DNA of 11,927 nucleotides. Source: Gammaproteobacteria bacterium. GTDB taxonomy: Bacteria > Pseudomonadota > Gammaproteobacteria > Pseudomonadales > Halomonadaceae. Each line of letters opens with the position of its first letter. Positions within the stretch are counted from its first letter, which is position 1. The notes below the pieces were generated by a model. It did no database searches. It saw only the letters and a program-made list of their open reading frames with translations, and was not told the DNA's origin. This document shows positions 1 through 5,805 of the stretch, piece by piece. A program made the position numbers and the translations under genes. The stretch spans positions 1-11,927 of the forward strand of contig JAMCZP010000231.1 of assembly GCA_023485185.1 (NCBI GenBank), given 5' to 3'.

Positions 1-275
1 TAGAGCCCGTACATAAACTGATTGAACCGCGCGTTTACAAATACCCAGCAGGCACCTACCCGGGAACAATCTTCGCGGCTGGTACCTACCCAGTCGGCAT
101 CAATAAATGCCCACTGAATCGTAGGTACCACCAGCAGATACAGCACATACAGGCCCAGCAGCGTGAACAAGCTATTGATAGGGCCGTTAAACAAGTTGCC
201 ACGTAACCAGGCAATCGGGCCAATGGTGCCTTTAGGAGCCGGTTGTGCGGGAATCACTTCTGTATTGTGAATCAT
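1..275 (-). CDS. aapM: General L-amino acid ABC transporter permease AapM, N-terminal part (runs off left edge)
   Basis: This is the first 91 codons of the second inner-membrane permease of an Aap-type (polar amino acid family) ABC importer; the rest lies beyond the left edge. The visible part has a short cytoplasmic N-terminus, one clear hydrophobic segment at about residues 34-54, and then a periplasmic stretch with two cysteines (C70 and C76) in the setting REDCSRVGACW, a pattern I recognise from AapM. The permease core and its EAA loop are not in the window. The ATG at 273-275 is preceded by GGAGG with 7-nt spacing and lies 15 nt after the aapQ stop, so the two permeases are very probably cotranscribed and would pair as a heterodimer. 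The family call rests on order after aapJ and aapQ plus this N-terminal pattern. Confidence 0.85.
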   Translation of the reverse strand, partial: MIHNTEVIPAQPAPKGTIGPIAWLRGNLFNGPINSLFTLLGLYVLYLLVVPTIQWAFIDADWVGTSREDCSRVGACWVFVNARFNQFMYGL

Positions 276-290
276 TGGGTCGCCTCCGGC

Positions 291-1481
291 TTAGCGTTCG
301 ACCAGCGCAACGCGAGCGTTGAACCAGTTCATGAACATGGACACCAGCAAGCTGATGATCAGATAAACCGCCATGGTCATCGCAATAACTTCGATTGCCT
401 GACCGGTTTGGTTGAGAGTGGTGCCGGCAAATACCGAGACAAGGTCCGGGTAGCCGATGGCGGTGGCCAATGACGAGTTTTTAATCAAGTTGAGATATTG
501 GCTAGTGAGCGGCGGAATGATGACGCGCATGGCTTGAGGAATCACCACTAACCGTAGCACCAGCTTGCGCGGCAGGCTCAATGCTTGTGCGGCTTCCGTT
601 TGACCATGAGGAATAGCCTGGATACCTGAGCGCACAATTTCTGCAATAAACGATGCGGTATAGATGGAGAGCGCCAACCACAGGGCTAGAAATTCCGGAA
701 TAATAGTAATGCCGCCACGGAAATTAAAACCGCGAAGTTCCGGTACATCCCACGTAATGGGGACGCCAGTGGCCACCAATACCAGCATAGGGAGACCAAT
801 AATCAACGCTAATGAAATCCAGCCTGCAGGCAGGCGCTTGCCGGTAGCTTCATGGCGTCGTTTGTTCCAGATAATCAGCGCAATACTGGCAATGATGGCG
901 GCAATCAGCGTCGCGGGAATCAGACCAAAGCCCGACTCAAACAGCGGTTCAGGTAAGAACAACCCACGAACATTCAGAAAGATGACTTCACCAAACGCCA
1001 TACTATCCCGGGCACTGGGGAGTGTGCGCAGAACCGCGAAATACCAGAAGAAAATCTGCAGCAGCAGTGGGATATTACGAAACGTTTCGATATAGGCATT
1101 TGCCAGCTTAGCAATCAGCCAGTTGGGCGATAGCCGCGCAATACCTACAATGAAACCGATAATAGAGGCTGCTAATACGCCTAACCCACCCACCAGCAGC
1201 GTGTTGAGCAAACCAATGATGAACGTACGGCCATAGCTGCTTCGGGAGGAGTACTCGATTAAGGTTTGACCAATACCAAAGCCAGCTGTGTTATTTAAGA
1301 AGCTAAAGCCGGTGGTGATACCGCGGGCATTCAGGTTGTCTTGAGTATTGCCGATAATGTAGATCAGGAAAGCCGCAACAACGGCGACTAAAATGAGCTG
1401 AAAAATAAGTGCGCGTTTAGCGCGGTCTCGCCAGAACGGCGGCTTGTGGCCGGCGGGGCGAATGTTGGGTCTTACAGACAT
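291..1481 (-). CDS. aapQ: General L-amino acid ABC transporter permease AapQ
   Basis: This is an inner-membrane permease of 396 residues that forms the translocation channel with AapM for L-amino acids delivered by AapJ. A hydrophobic segment lies at about 25-43, followed by a long periplasmic insertion typical of Aap permeases, then the HisM-type permease core from about residue 85. The EAA loop that contacts the ATPase begins at E296 (EAAQALSLPRK) and continues into the conserved IPQAMRVIIPPLTSQYLNLIKNSS region. Length fits AapQ (about 400). I chose the ATG at 1479-1481, which has GGAG 9 nt upstream; an in-frame TTG ten codons earlier would also be open but lacks such a site. Two stem-loops separate it from aapJ. 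Substrate range cannot be read from the sequence; the broad amino acid call follows the Aap family. Confidence 0.93.
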   Translation of the reverse strand: MSVRPNIRPAGHKPPFWRDRAKRALIFQLILVAVVAAFLIYIIGNTQDNLNARGITTGFSFLNNTAGFGIGQTLIEYSSRSSYGRTFIIGLLNTLLVGGLGVLAASIIGFIVGIARLSPNWLIAKLANAYIETFRNIPLLLQIFFWYFAVLRTLPSARDSMAFGEVIFLNVRGLFLPEPLFESGFGLIPATLIAAIIASIALIIWNKRRHEATGKRLPAGWISLALIIGLPMLVLVATGVPITWDVPELRGFNFRGGITIIPEFLALWLALSIYTASFIAEIVRSGIQAIPHGQTEAAQALSLPRKLVLRLVVIPQAMRVIIPPLTSQYLNLIKNSSLATAIGYPDLVSVFAGTTLNQTGQAIEVIAMTMAVYLIISLLVSMFMNWFNARVALVER

Positions 1482-1517
1482 TGATGGCGTCTCCGCTGCA
1501 CGCAAGGTCAATCAGAT

Positions 1518-1554
1518 GGCCCGCCATGGCCTTTAGCTAAAAAGGGGGCGGGCC
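1518..1554 (-). other. Intercistronic stem-loop between aapJ and aapQ
   Basis: A perfect 8-bp G+C stem (GGCCCGCC at 1518-1525 with GGCGGGCC at 1547-1554) encloses a second 5-bp stem (CCTTT 1530-1534 with AAAGG 1541-1545) around a small loop. No T-run follows on the minus strand, so it does not look like a terminator. Stable hairpins after the binding-protein gene are known in other ABC operons (for example malE-malF), where they block 3' exonucleases and keep binding-protein mRNA more abundant than permease mRNA. That role here is inference. Confidence 0.5.
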
Positions 1555-1560
1555 GGGGTC

Positions 1561-1573
1561 AAGCGAGACGCTT
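1561..1573 (-). other. Small hairpin overlapping the aapJ stop codon
   Basis: AAGCG-TCT-CGCTT forms a perfect 5-bp stem with a 3-nt loop whose first bases are the last two of the aapJ TAA stop. It lies 6 nt before the larger 1518-1554 stem-loop in the transcript. It may add to 3'-end protection of aapJ mRNA; on its own it is weak. Confidence 0.3.
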
Positions 1574-2597
1574 AGCGAATCGGGGGAGCGTACTGGAAGC
1601 CACCGTCGTTCCACAGGGCGTTAACACCACGTTCAATTTCAAGCGGTGAGTCCATACCTACGTTACGCTCGAAGCTTTCAGCGTAGTTACCAACTTGGCT
1701 AACAATGTTGTAAGCCCAGTCAGCTTCAAGGCCCATGCCTTCGCCGTAGTTGCCGTCTTGGCCAAGCAGGCGAGCAATGTCAGGGTTTTCTGAGTCGAGC
1801 ATTTCTTCAGCGTTTTCGCTAGTTACGCCATACTCTTCTGCGTTAATCATCGCGAACAAAGACCACTTCACGATGTTGAACCAAAGGTCATCACCTTGAC
1901 GAACCACAGGGCCCAGCGGCTCTTTGGAGATAACGTCAGTCAAAATAACGGAAGCTTCAGGATCATCTAACTGAATACGCAGCGCGGCCAACTGAGAGGT
2001 ATCAGAGGTCAGAACGTCACAGCGGCCGGCTTGGTAGCCACCCACGGTTTGCTCAGAGGTATCAAATACAATCGGGTCGAACTCCATGTCGTTAGCACGG
2101 AAGTAGTCAGCCAAGTTCAATTCAGTGGTCGTACCGGACTGGATACAGATAGACGCGCCATCAAGCTCGTCAGCACTGGAAATGCCTAGATCACGAGAAA
2201 CCATGAAGCCCTGTCCGTCGTAAAAGTTAACGCCGGTGAAGTTCAGGCCCAGGGTGGTATCGCGGGTAGTGGTCCAGGTGGTGTTACGTGACAGTACATC
2301 TACTTCACCTGACTGGAGGGCGGTAAAACGCTCAACAGCGTTGAGGGAAATGTAGTTAACAGCATCGGCATCGCCAAGCACGGCTGCAGCAACTGCACGG
2401 CATACATCAACGTCCAATCCCTGCCAGTTACCGTCGTCGTCAGGGGCAGAGAAGCCTGGTAGGCCATCGCTCACACCACACTGAACCGCACCACGGTTTA
2501 CGGTATCTTCCAAGGTGTCAGCCTGTGCGGTTGTTGCGCCCGCCAAGGTAATTGAACCAGCAGATACCAGTAGCGCTAGGTGTTTTTTGTTGAACAT
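1572..2597 (-). CDS. aapJ: General L-amino acid ABC transporter periplasmic binding protein AapJ
   Basis: This is a 341-residue periplasmic solute-binding protein (SBP family 3) that captures amino acids and hands them to AapQ/AapM. A signal peptide covers residues 1-26, with basic residues at 4-5, a hydrophobic core, and an AQA cleavage site before D27. The mature start has the family pattern RGAVQCGVSDGLPGF and then WQGLDVDVCRAVAAA. Four cysteines (C40, C66, C151, C193) could give two disulfides. The mature chain is very acidic, about 54 Asp/Glu against 14 Arg and 2 Lys, as expected for a halophile protein exposed to the periplasm. The ATG has AGGGG about 6 nt upstream. It is the first gene of the operon, behind a sigma-54-type promoter match, so nitrogen or amino acid control is likely. 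AapJ is a close fit; a narrower-specificity relative cannot be excluded. Confidence 0.93.
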   Translation of the reverse strand: MFNKKHLALLVSAGSITLAGATTAQADTLEDTVNRGAVQCGVSDGLPGFSAPDDDGNWQGLDVDVCRAVAAAVLGDADAVNYISLNAVERFTALQSGEVDVLSRNTTWTTTRDTTLGLNFTGVNFYDGQGFMVSRDLGISSADELDGASICIQSGTTTELNLADYFRANDMEFDPIVFDTSEQTVGGYQAGRCDVLTSDTSQLAALRIQLDDPEASVILTDVISKEPLGPVVRQGDDLWFNIVKWSLFAMINAEEYGVTSENAEEMLDSENPDIARLLGQDGNYGEGMGLEADWAYNIVSQVGNYAESFERNVGMDSPLEIERGVNALWNDGGFQYAPPIR

Positions 2598-2643
2598 GTA
2601 GTTCCCCTCGAATTAATTGATATCCTGAACTCACAGAATCACG

Positions 2644-2657
2644 CATGCCGTAGCATG
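2644..2657 (-). other. 5'-end UACG tetraloop hairpin in the aapJ leader
   Basis: On the minus strand CATGC-TACG-GCATG is a perfect 5-bp stem closed by C-G around UACG, a member of the very stable cUNCGg tetraloop class. If transcription starts at 2658, as the -24/-12 element predicts, the hairpin occupies +2 to +15 of the aapJ mRNA. Hairpins at the extreme 5' end are known to slow 5'-end-dependent decay. The structure is visible in the sequence; its position on the transcript and its role are inferred. Confidence 0.45.
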
Positions 2658-2668
2658 TAACTAAACCT

Positions 2669-2684
2669 AGCAAGGAAGATGCCA
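2669..2684 (-). promoter_or_regulatory. Putative sigma-54 (RpoN) promoter of aapJ
   Basis: The minus strand reads TGGCATCTTCCTTGCT, which matches the -24/-12 consensus TGGCACG-N4-TTGCW at 10 of 12 informative positions. The invariant GG (2682-2683) and GC (2670-2671) have the correct 10-nt gap. The -12 C at 2670 predicts a start near 2658, giving a leader of about 60 nt before the aapJ ATG. Sigma-54 control of amino acid uptake operons is established in pseudomonads (for example the acidic amino acid transporter under AauR). No equally good sigma-70 promoter was seen here. Confidence 0.65.
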
Positions 2685-2736
2685 ACAAGGGTACATGCGT
2701 TAATTCAGCGCTTTTCAACGCTACTCAACGAATTCG

Positions 2737-2748
2737 AGACGAACGTCT
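2737..2748. promoter_or_regulatory. Short inverted repeat upstream of the aapJ promoter
   Basis: AGACG-AA-CGTCT is a perfect 5-bp inverted repeat with a 2-nt centre, located about 80-90 bp upstream of the predicted aapJ start. That is a plausible distance for an enhancer-binding protein site serving a sigma-54 promoter. It does not match the AauR or NtrC consensus well, so the assignment is only positional. Confidence 0.25.
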
Positions 2749-2754
2749 AGGTGC

Positions 2755-2814
2755 AAAAAAATGATACCGCCCACCACACGTTGCACCGTTGTAGGGCAAA
2801 GTGTGGTGAGCGGT
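2755..2814 (-). terminator. Rho-independent terminator of hemE-speE
   Basis: Arms 2766-2779 and 2801-2814 form a 14-position stem. The only imperfect pair (2771/2809) is a G-U wobble in minus-strand RNA but a C-A mismatch in plus-strand RNA, so the structure is built for the minus strand. The loop can pair further (TTGC 2781-2784 with GCAA 2796-2799). After a 4-nt gap, seven T residues (2761-2755) follow in the minus-strand sense. It begins 28 nt after the speE stop and separates that operon from aapJ. Confidence 0.85.
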
Positions 2815-2842
2815 GACAGAAATGGTCGCTATTGAAGCGCCA

Positions 2843-3709
2843 CTATTTGACTGCGAAGGCTTTACGCATAAACGGCGGCAGAACCAGAGCACCGCGATGT
2901 GCTTCTACGCTATAGTACTCAAGCGGCAATGTGTGATTAGCGGCGGCCTGCTCGCGGAAGGTAGTAACGTCAGTGCCTTTGCCCGCCAGCGTGACACTCC
3001 ACCAGCCTGAAGGGTAAACCGGCTGGGGGAAGGGCAGCGTGGCAACACTGTCAAAACCGGCTTCCTGCATATCGTTGCGCAGCTCACGAATGATTGAACC
3101 ACTATGGTAGAGCGGAGATTCGCTCTGCTGCACCATTACTCCGCCGCTTTTCAAAATACGGTGGCAGCGCTTTAAAAAATCGGTTTTAAACAGCCCTTCC
3201 GCAGGCCCCACTGGGTCGGTGGAGTCAATAATTAGTACATCAATGCTCTCATCCGGTGCATCGTCTACCCACTTGACGCCATCGGCGAACAGTAATTCAG
3301 CGCGCGGATCGTTATTCGATTCCACCAGCGTCGGGAAGAAACGCTCAGATGCCTTAGTGACTTCTTCGTCGATATCAATCTGAGTGACTTTTTCAACGCC
3401 TGGGTGGCGCAGCACTTCTTTCAAGGTACCGCAGTCACCACCACCGATAATCACCACCCGTTTAGGGTCTTGATGGGTAAACAGCGCCGGGTGGGCAATC
3501 ATTTCGTGATAAAGAAAATTATCGCGATCGGTCAGCATCACGCAGCCATCCAGCACCATCAGGTTGCCGTAAGTCTCGGTGGCATAGACTTCCAGGTGTT
3601 GGTATTGGCTTTGTACATCCAGCAGCTTTTCAGAAATCTTCAGCGAGAAAGCGCTGCCGTGGCTATCAAAGACTTCGGTAAACCACTGGTCGTCGCGTAA
3701 TTCGCTCAT
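2843..3709 (-). CDS. speE: Spermidine synthase (polyamine aminopropyltransferase) SpeE
   Basis: This 288-residue cytoplasmic enzyme transfers the aminopropyl group of decarboxylated S-adenosylmethionine to putrescine, making spermidine. The N-terminal beta domain (1-60) is followed by the Rossmann methyltransferase-like fold. Visible motifs are YHEM (67-70), the nucleoside-binding loop VVIIGGGDCGTL (85-96, with Cys at 93 where E. coli has Gly), ID-x-DEEV (111-117), and the catalytic-site segment IIDSTDPVGPAEGLF (160-174). The C-terminal part has the PFPQPVYPSGWWS segment (227-238). Length matches the family (about 287). I chose the ATG at 3707-3709, which has GGAG 7 nt upstream; it overlaps the hemE stop by one base (TGATG), so translation is probably coupled to hemE. 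No speD is present in the window. Exact amine acceptor specificity is inferred from the family. Confidence 0.95.
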   Translation of the reverse strand: MSELRDDQWFTEVFDSHGSAFSLKISEKLLDVQSQYQHLEVYATETYGNLMVLDGCVMLTDRDNFLYHEMIAHPALFTHQDPKRVVIIGGGDCGTLKEVLRHPGVEKVTQIDIDEEVTKASERFFPTLVESNNDPRAELLFADGVKWVDDAPDESIDVLIIDSTDPVGPAEGLFKTDFLKRCHRILKSGGVMVQQSESPLYHSGSIIRELRNDMQEAGFDSVATLPFPQPVYPSGWWSVTLAGKGTDVTTFREQAAANHTLPLEYYSVEAHRGALVLPPFMRKAFAVK

Positions 3710-4818
3710 CAATTGGCTCCTGAGGGTGAAGTGTTGGGTTGGGTAGGGATATCCCGATGGTACTGCGGGCTTAGCTCGTGCAACGCTTCCATAAAGGCGG
3801 TGACGTTATCCGGGTTAGTGAACTGGCTGATACCGTGGCCCAGGTTAAACACGTGGCCAGGACCGTGGCCGTAGCTTTCCAGCACGCGGGCCACTTCGGC
3901 GCGGATAGCCGAGGGGCGCGCAAATAGCACGTTGGGGTCAAGGTTGCCCTGCAGGGCGACTTTATGACCAACGCGGGCGCGGGCATTAGAAAGCTCGGTA
4001 GACCAATCAATGCCTAGTGCATCAGCACCGGCGCAGGCGATATGCTCAAGCCACTGGCCGCCATTTTTGGTAAACAGAATGACCGGTACGCGACGTCCGT
4101 CGTGTTCGCGGATCAGTCCAGAAACGATCTGCTCCATATAGCGCAGTGAGAACTCAAGATACGCTGGCGTAGAGAGTGCGCCGCCCCAGGTATCAAAAAT
4201 CTGTACCGCCTGAGCGCCAGCGCGAATTTGGGCATTCAAGTAGTCAGTTACTGCATGCGCTAGGGTGTCCAGCAACTGGTGCATGGTATCCGGCGTATCG
4301 TAAAGCATGGTTTTAAGGTGGCGGAAGTCTTTGCTTGAACCGCCCTCAACCATGTAAGTGGCTAACGTCCAGGGGCTGCCAGAGAAACCAATCAGCGGCA
4401 TGCGGCCATTCAATTCGCGGCGAATGGTCGACACTGCCCGCATCACGTAATCCAAATCGCGCTCAGCATCGGGCATGCTCAGTGCAGCTACTTCTTCAGG
4501 TGTGCGCACGGTTTTGCGAAATTTAGGACCTTCGCCAGTTTCAAAATAGAGCCCCAGCCCCATTGCATCTGGAATGGTCAAAATATCCGAGAATAGAATC
4601 GCCGCATCCAGCGGGTAGCGTTCCAACGGCTGGAGGGTGACTTCGCAGGCTAAGTCGTGGTTGCGACACAGATCCATAAAGCTGCCTGCATCGGCACGGC
4701 TGGCGCGGTACTCTGGCAGGTAGCGGCCTGCTTGGCGCATCATCCATACCGGCGTGCGGTCCACGGGCTGGCGCGCGAGTGCACGAAGAAAACGATCATT
4801 TTGCAATGGTGTGGTCAT
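3709..4818 (-). CDS. hemE: Uroporphyrinogen decarboxylase HemE
   Basis: This cytoplasmic enzyme removes the four acetate carboxyl groups of uroporphyrinogen III to give coproporphyrinogen III in heme biosynthesis. The protein is 369 residues against about 354 in E. coli; the extra length is a hydrophilic tail after the usual YHR end (residues 356-369). Motifs are [16 protein letters not shown] (23-38, with the substrate-binding arginines R28 and R32), the catalytic aspartate D78 in [14 protein letters not shown] (154-162), IFDTWGG (207-213) and the histidine H328 in NLGHGI. The ATG at 4816-4818 gives an N-terminus that aligns with known HemE proteins; an in-frame GTG two codons earlier is possible. 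The ribosome binding site is weak (AGGTG close to the start). It is the first gene of a hemE-speE unit and is divergent from ribA. Confidence 0.97.
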   Translation of the reverse strand: MTTPLQNDRFLRALARQPVDRTPVWMMRQAGRYLPEYRASRADAGSFMDLCRNHDLACEVTLQPLERYPLDAAILFSDILTIPDAMGLGLYFETGEGPKFRKTVRTPEEVAALSMPDAERDLDYVMRAVSTIRRELNGRMPLIGFSGSPWTLATYMVEGGSSKDFRHLKTMLYDTPDTMHQLLDTLAHAVTDYLNAQIRAGAQAVQIFDTWGGALSTPAYLEFSLRYMEQIVSGLIREHDGRRVPVILFTKNGGQWLEHIACAGADALGIDWSTELSNARARVGHKVALQGNLDPNVLFARPSAIRAEVARVLESYGHGPGHVFNLGHGISQFTNPDNVTAFMEALHELSPQYHRDIPTQPNTSPSGAN

Positions 4819-4835
4819 AGACACCTACTCTTAAG

Positions 4836-4851
4836 AAATTTGCCCGCATCG
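4836..4851 (+). repeat. Copy A of a 16-bp motif in the hemE-ribA intergenic region
   Basis: AAATTTGCCCGCATCG. This is one of three related elements between hemE and ribA. Its core TTGCCCGCAT (4840-4849) is repeated exactly, in inverted orientation, at 4902-4911. It lies 18 bp before the hemE ATG, so it would be in the hemE leader or core promoter. A regulator binding site or a leader-RNA stem with copy B are both possible. Confidence 0.5.
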
Positions 4852-4871
4852 TACTGTGAACCGTAGGCGGA

Positions 4872-4877
4872 ATAGTA
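4872..4877 (-). promoter_or_regulatory. Possible -10 element for hemE
   Basis: The minus strand reads TACTAT, five of six matches to TATAAT, inside an A+T-rich stretch between motif copies A and B. The expected start would be near 4865, giving a leader of about 45 nt. No good -35 hexamer is seen 16-18 nt upstream (CGCTGT at 17), so this is weak unless an activator helps. Confidence 0.25.
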
Positions 4878-4901
4878 TGTAAATAGGTATTTAAACAGCG
4901 T

Positions 4902-4913
4902 ATGCGGGCAATT
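4902..4913 (-). repeat. Copy B (inverted) of the hemE-ribA intergenic motif
   Basis: The minus strand reads AATTGCCCGCAT. Ten bases (TTGCCCGCAT) are a perfect inverted match to copy A, and the flanks remain similar (ACGCTG here, CGTACTG in A). Centre-to-centre distance from copy A is about 63 bp, close to six helical turns. It lies just upstream of the possible hemE -10 region. Confidence 0.5.
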
Positions 4914-4994
4914 GTACTTGAAGATAAGCCCCAGGGCGGCGTACTCGGTGGCAAAAATCGTCGCACCCCGCCAATTTTTCTCACCTAATTAACC

Positions 4995-5010
4995 AAATTT
5001 TGCCGCATCG
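4995..5010 (+). repeat. Copy C of the hemE-ribA intergenic motif
   Basis: AAATTTTGCCGCATCG matches copy A (AAATTTGCCCGCATCG) at 14 of 16 positions ungapped, in the same orientation. It lies about 30 bp upstream of the likely ribA -10 element, so it is well placed to act on ribA. Confidence 0.4.
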
Positions 5011-5035
5011 CCACAGTGAGGCGCGCGCCGCTTCC

Positions 5036-5044
5036 TGGTAGAAT
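5036..5044 (+). promoter_or_regulatory. Probable extended -10 promoter of ribA
   Basis: TGGTAGAAT fits the extended -10 form TGn-TAnAAT (TAGAAT at 5039-5044). A recognisable -35 is not seen at the expected distance (GTGAGG at 5016-5021), which is tolerable for extended -10 promoters. The start would be near 5051, leaving a leader of about 50 nt that contains the 13-bp tandem repeat. No FMN riboswitch sequence is present. Confidence 0.45.
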
Positions 5045-5062
5045 AGCTGCCCACTTTGCCAA

Positions 5063-5088
5063 CTAGTTTGGTTGACTGGTTTGGTTAA
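5063..5088 (+). repeat. Two adjacent 13-bp direct repeats before the ribA ribosome binding site
   Basis: CTAGTTTGGTTGA (5063-5075) is followed directly by CTGGTTTGGTTAA (5076-5088), identical at 11 of 13 positions. The TTTGGTTAA end of the second unit is also found inverted at 4989-4997 (TTAACCAAA). The repeats sit between the probable ribA promoter and its GAGG ribosome binding site, where a bound repressor or translational regulator could act. Confidence 0.6.
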
Positions 5089-5103
5089 TCAGCGAGGTAA
5101 CCT

Positions 5104-5739
5104 GTGACCATTCGCTTCATAGCCGCTTCCCGGCTGCCCACGCCCTGGGCAACATTCACTATGCATGGCTTCGAAGATGAGGCTACTGGCAAAGATCATA
5201 TCGCCCTAACGCTGGGTGATGTGACCGGTGACGAGCCAGTATTGGGGCGGGTGCATTCGGAGTGCTTAACCGGCGATGCGCTATTTTCGATGCGCTGCGA
5301 CTGTGGCTACCAACTGCAAGAAGCGCTTAAGCGCATTGCGGAAGAGGGCCGCGGCGTGCTGTTTTATCTGCGCCAAGAAGGGCGTGGCATTGGCCTGTTA
5401 AACAAAATCCGCGCTTATAATCTGCAGGATCAAGGTGCCGATACGGTGGAAGCCAACGAGCAGCTTGGCTTTGGCGCTGATATGCGTCGTTACGACCTAT
5501 GCGTGCCCATGCTCAATCATCTGGGCATAACGTCTCTAAAATTAATGACCAACAATCCGCGCAAGGTGGATGCCCTCACCCGCGACGGTGTAAATGTCGT
5601 CGAGCGCCTGCCGATCACCACCGGCCTGAACCCCCACAATGAGCACTATCTCTCCACCAAAGCGGGCAAGCTCGGCCATATGATGGCACTTGATGACTTC
5701 ACCCACGCCAGCGATGTGGATATTGAGCGCAAGGGGTGA
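5104..5739 (+). CDS. ribA: GTP cyclohydrolase II RibA
   Basis: This cytoplasmic zinc enzyme opens the GTP imidazole ring, releasing formate and pyrophosphate to give the pyrimidine that starts riboflavin biosynthesis. The zinc ligands C54, C65 and C67 ([18 protein letters not shown]) are all present at the same numbers as in E. coli RibA. So are [16 protein letters not shown] (90-105, with active-site Y105), DTVEAN and TNNPRK. The protein is a stand-alone RibA with no RibB domain. At 211 residues it is about 15 longer than E. coli RibA (196), owing to a hydrophilic tail after KLGHMM. The start is GTG, with GAGG 8 nt upstream; no better in-frame ATG precedes it. It is the only plus-strand gene in the window, divergent from hemE and convergent with the mrp operon, so it is probably monocistronic. 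Confidence 0.96.
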   Translation: MTIRFIAASRLPTPWATFTMHGFEDEATGKDHIALTLGDVTGDEPVLGRVHSECLTGDALFSMRCDCGYQLQEALKRIAEEGRGVLFYLRQEGRGIGLLNKIRAYNLQDQGADTVEANEQLGFGADMRRYDLCVPMLNHLGITSLKLMTNNPRKVDALTRDGVNVVERLPITTGLNPHNEHYLSTKAGKLGHMMALDDFTHASDVDIERKG

Positions 5740-5744
5740 TATTG

Positions 5745-5780
5745 AAAAGGGCGTTGAGTGCCGTACTACTCCACACCCCT
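5745..5780 (-). terminator. Probable terminator of the mrp operon, between convergent mrpG and ribA
   Basis: Arms 5747-5759 and 5768-5780 pair over 13 positions around an 8-nt loop. In minus-strand RNA there is only one mismatch (5755/5772) and two G-U wobbles; in plus-strand RNA three positions fail. A short T-run (5748-5745) closes the stem in the minus-strand sense. It lies 26 nt past the mrpG stop and 8 nt past the ribA stop, so it may also affect ribA readthrough. The T-run is short, so strength is uncertain. Confidence 0.45.
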
Positions 5781-5805
5781 GCATAGCATCAGCCGATAGC
5801 CTCTT

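Noticed and set aside
664..1095. 143-codon open frame on the plus strand inside aapQ
   Set aside because: It lies wholly antisense to a well-supported permease gene, resembles no family I know, and has no ribosome binding site; it is a frame shadow of aapQ.
1482..1511. Upstream TTG start for aapQ (ten extra residues)
   Set aside because: No ribosome binding site precedes it, whereas the ATG at 1479-1481 has GGAG at good spacing and gives the usual N-terminus.
4796..4984. Short open frame overlapping the hemE start region on the minus strand
   Set aside because: No ribosome binding site or recognisable protein; it covers the motif-rich control region and overlaps the hemE start out of frame.
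5081..5090. Insertion-sequence or attachment-site footprint at the 13-bp tandem repeat
   Set aside because: There is no transposase, integrase, tRNA or terminal inverted repeat nearby, and the flanking genes are intact housekeeping genes.
4912..5103. FMN riboswitch upstream of ribA
   Set aside because: The conserved RFN-element blocks (AGGG-CAGGGTGAAATTCCC and CGGCGGTA-type segments) are absent, and the predicted leader is only about 50 nt.
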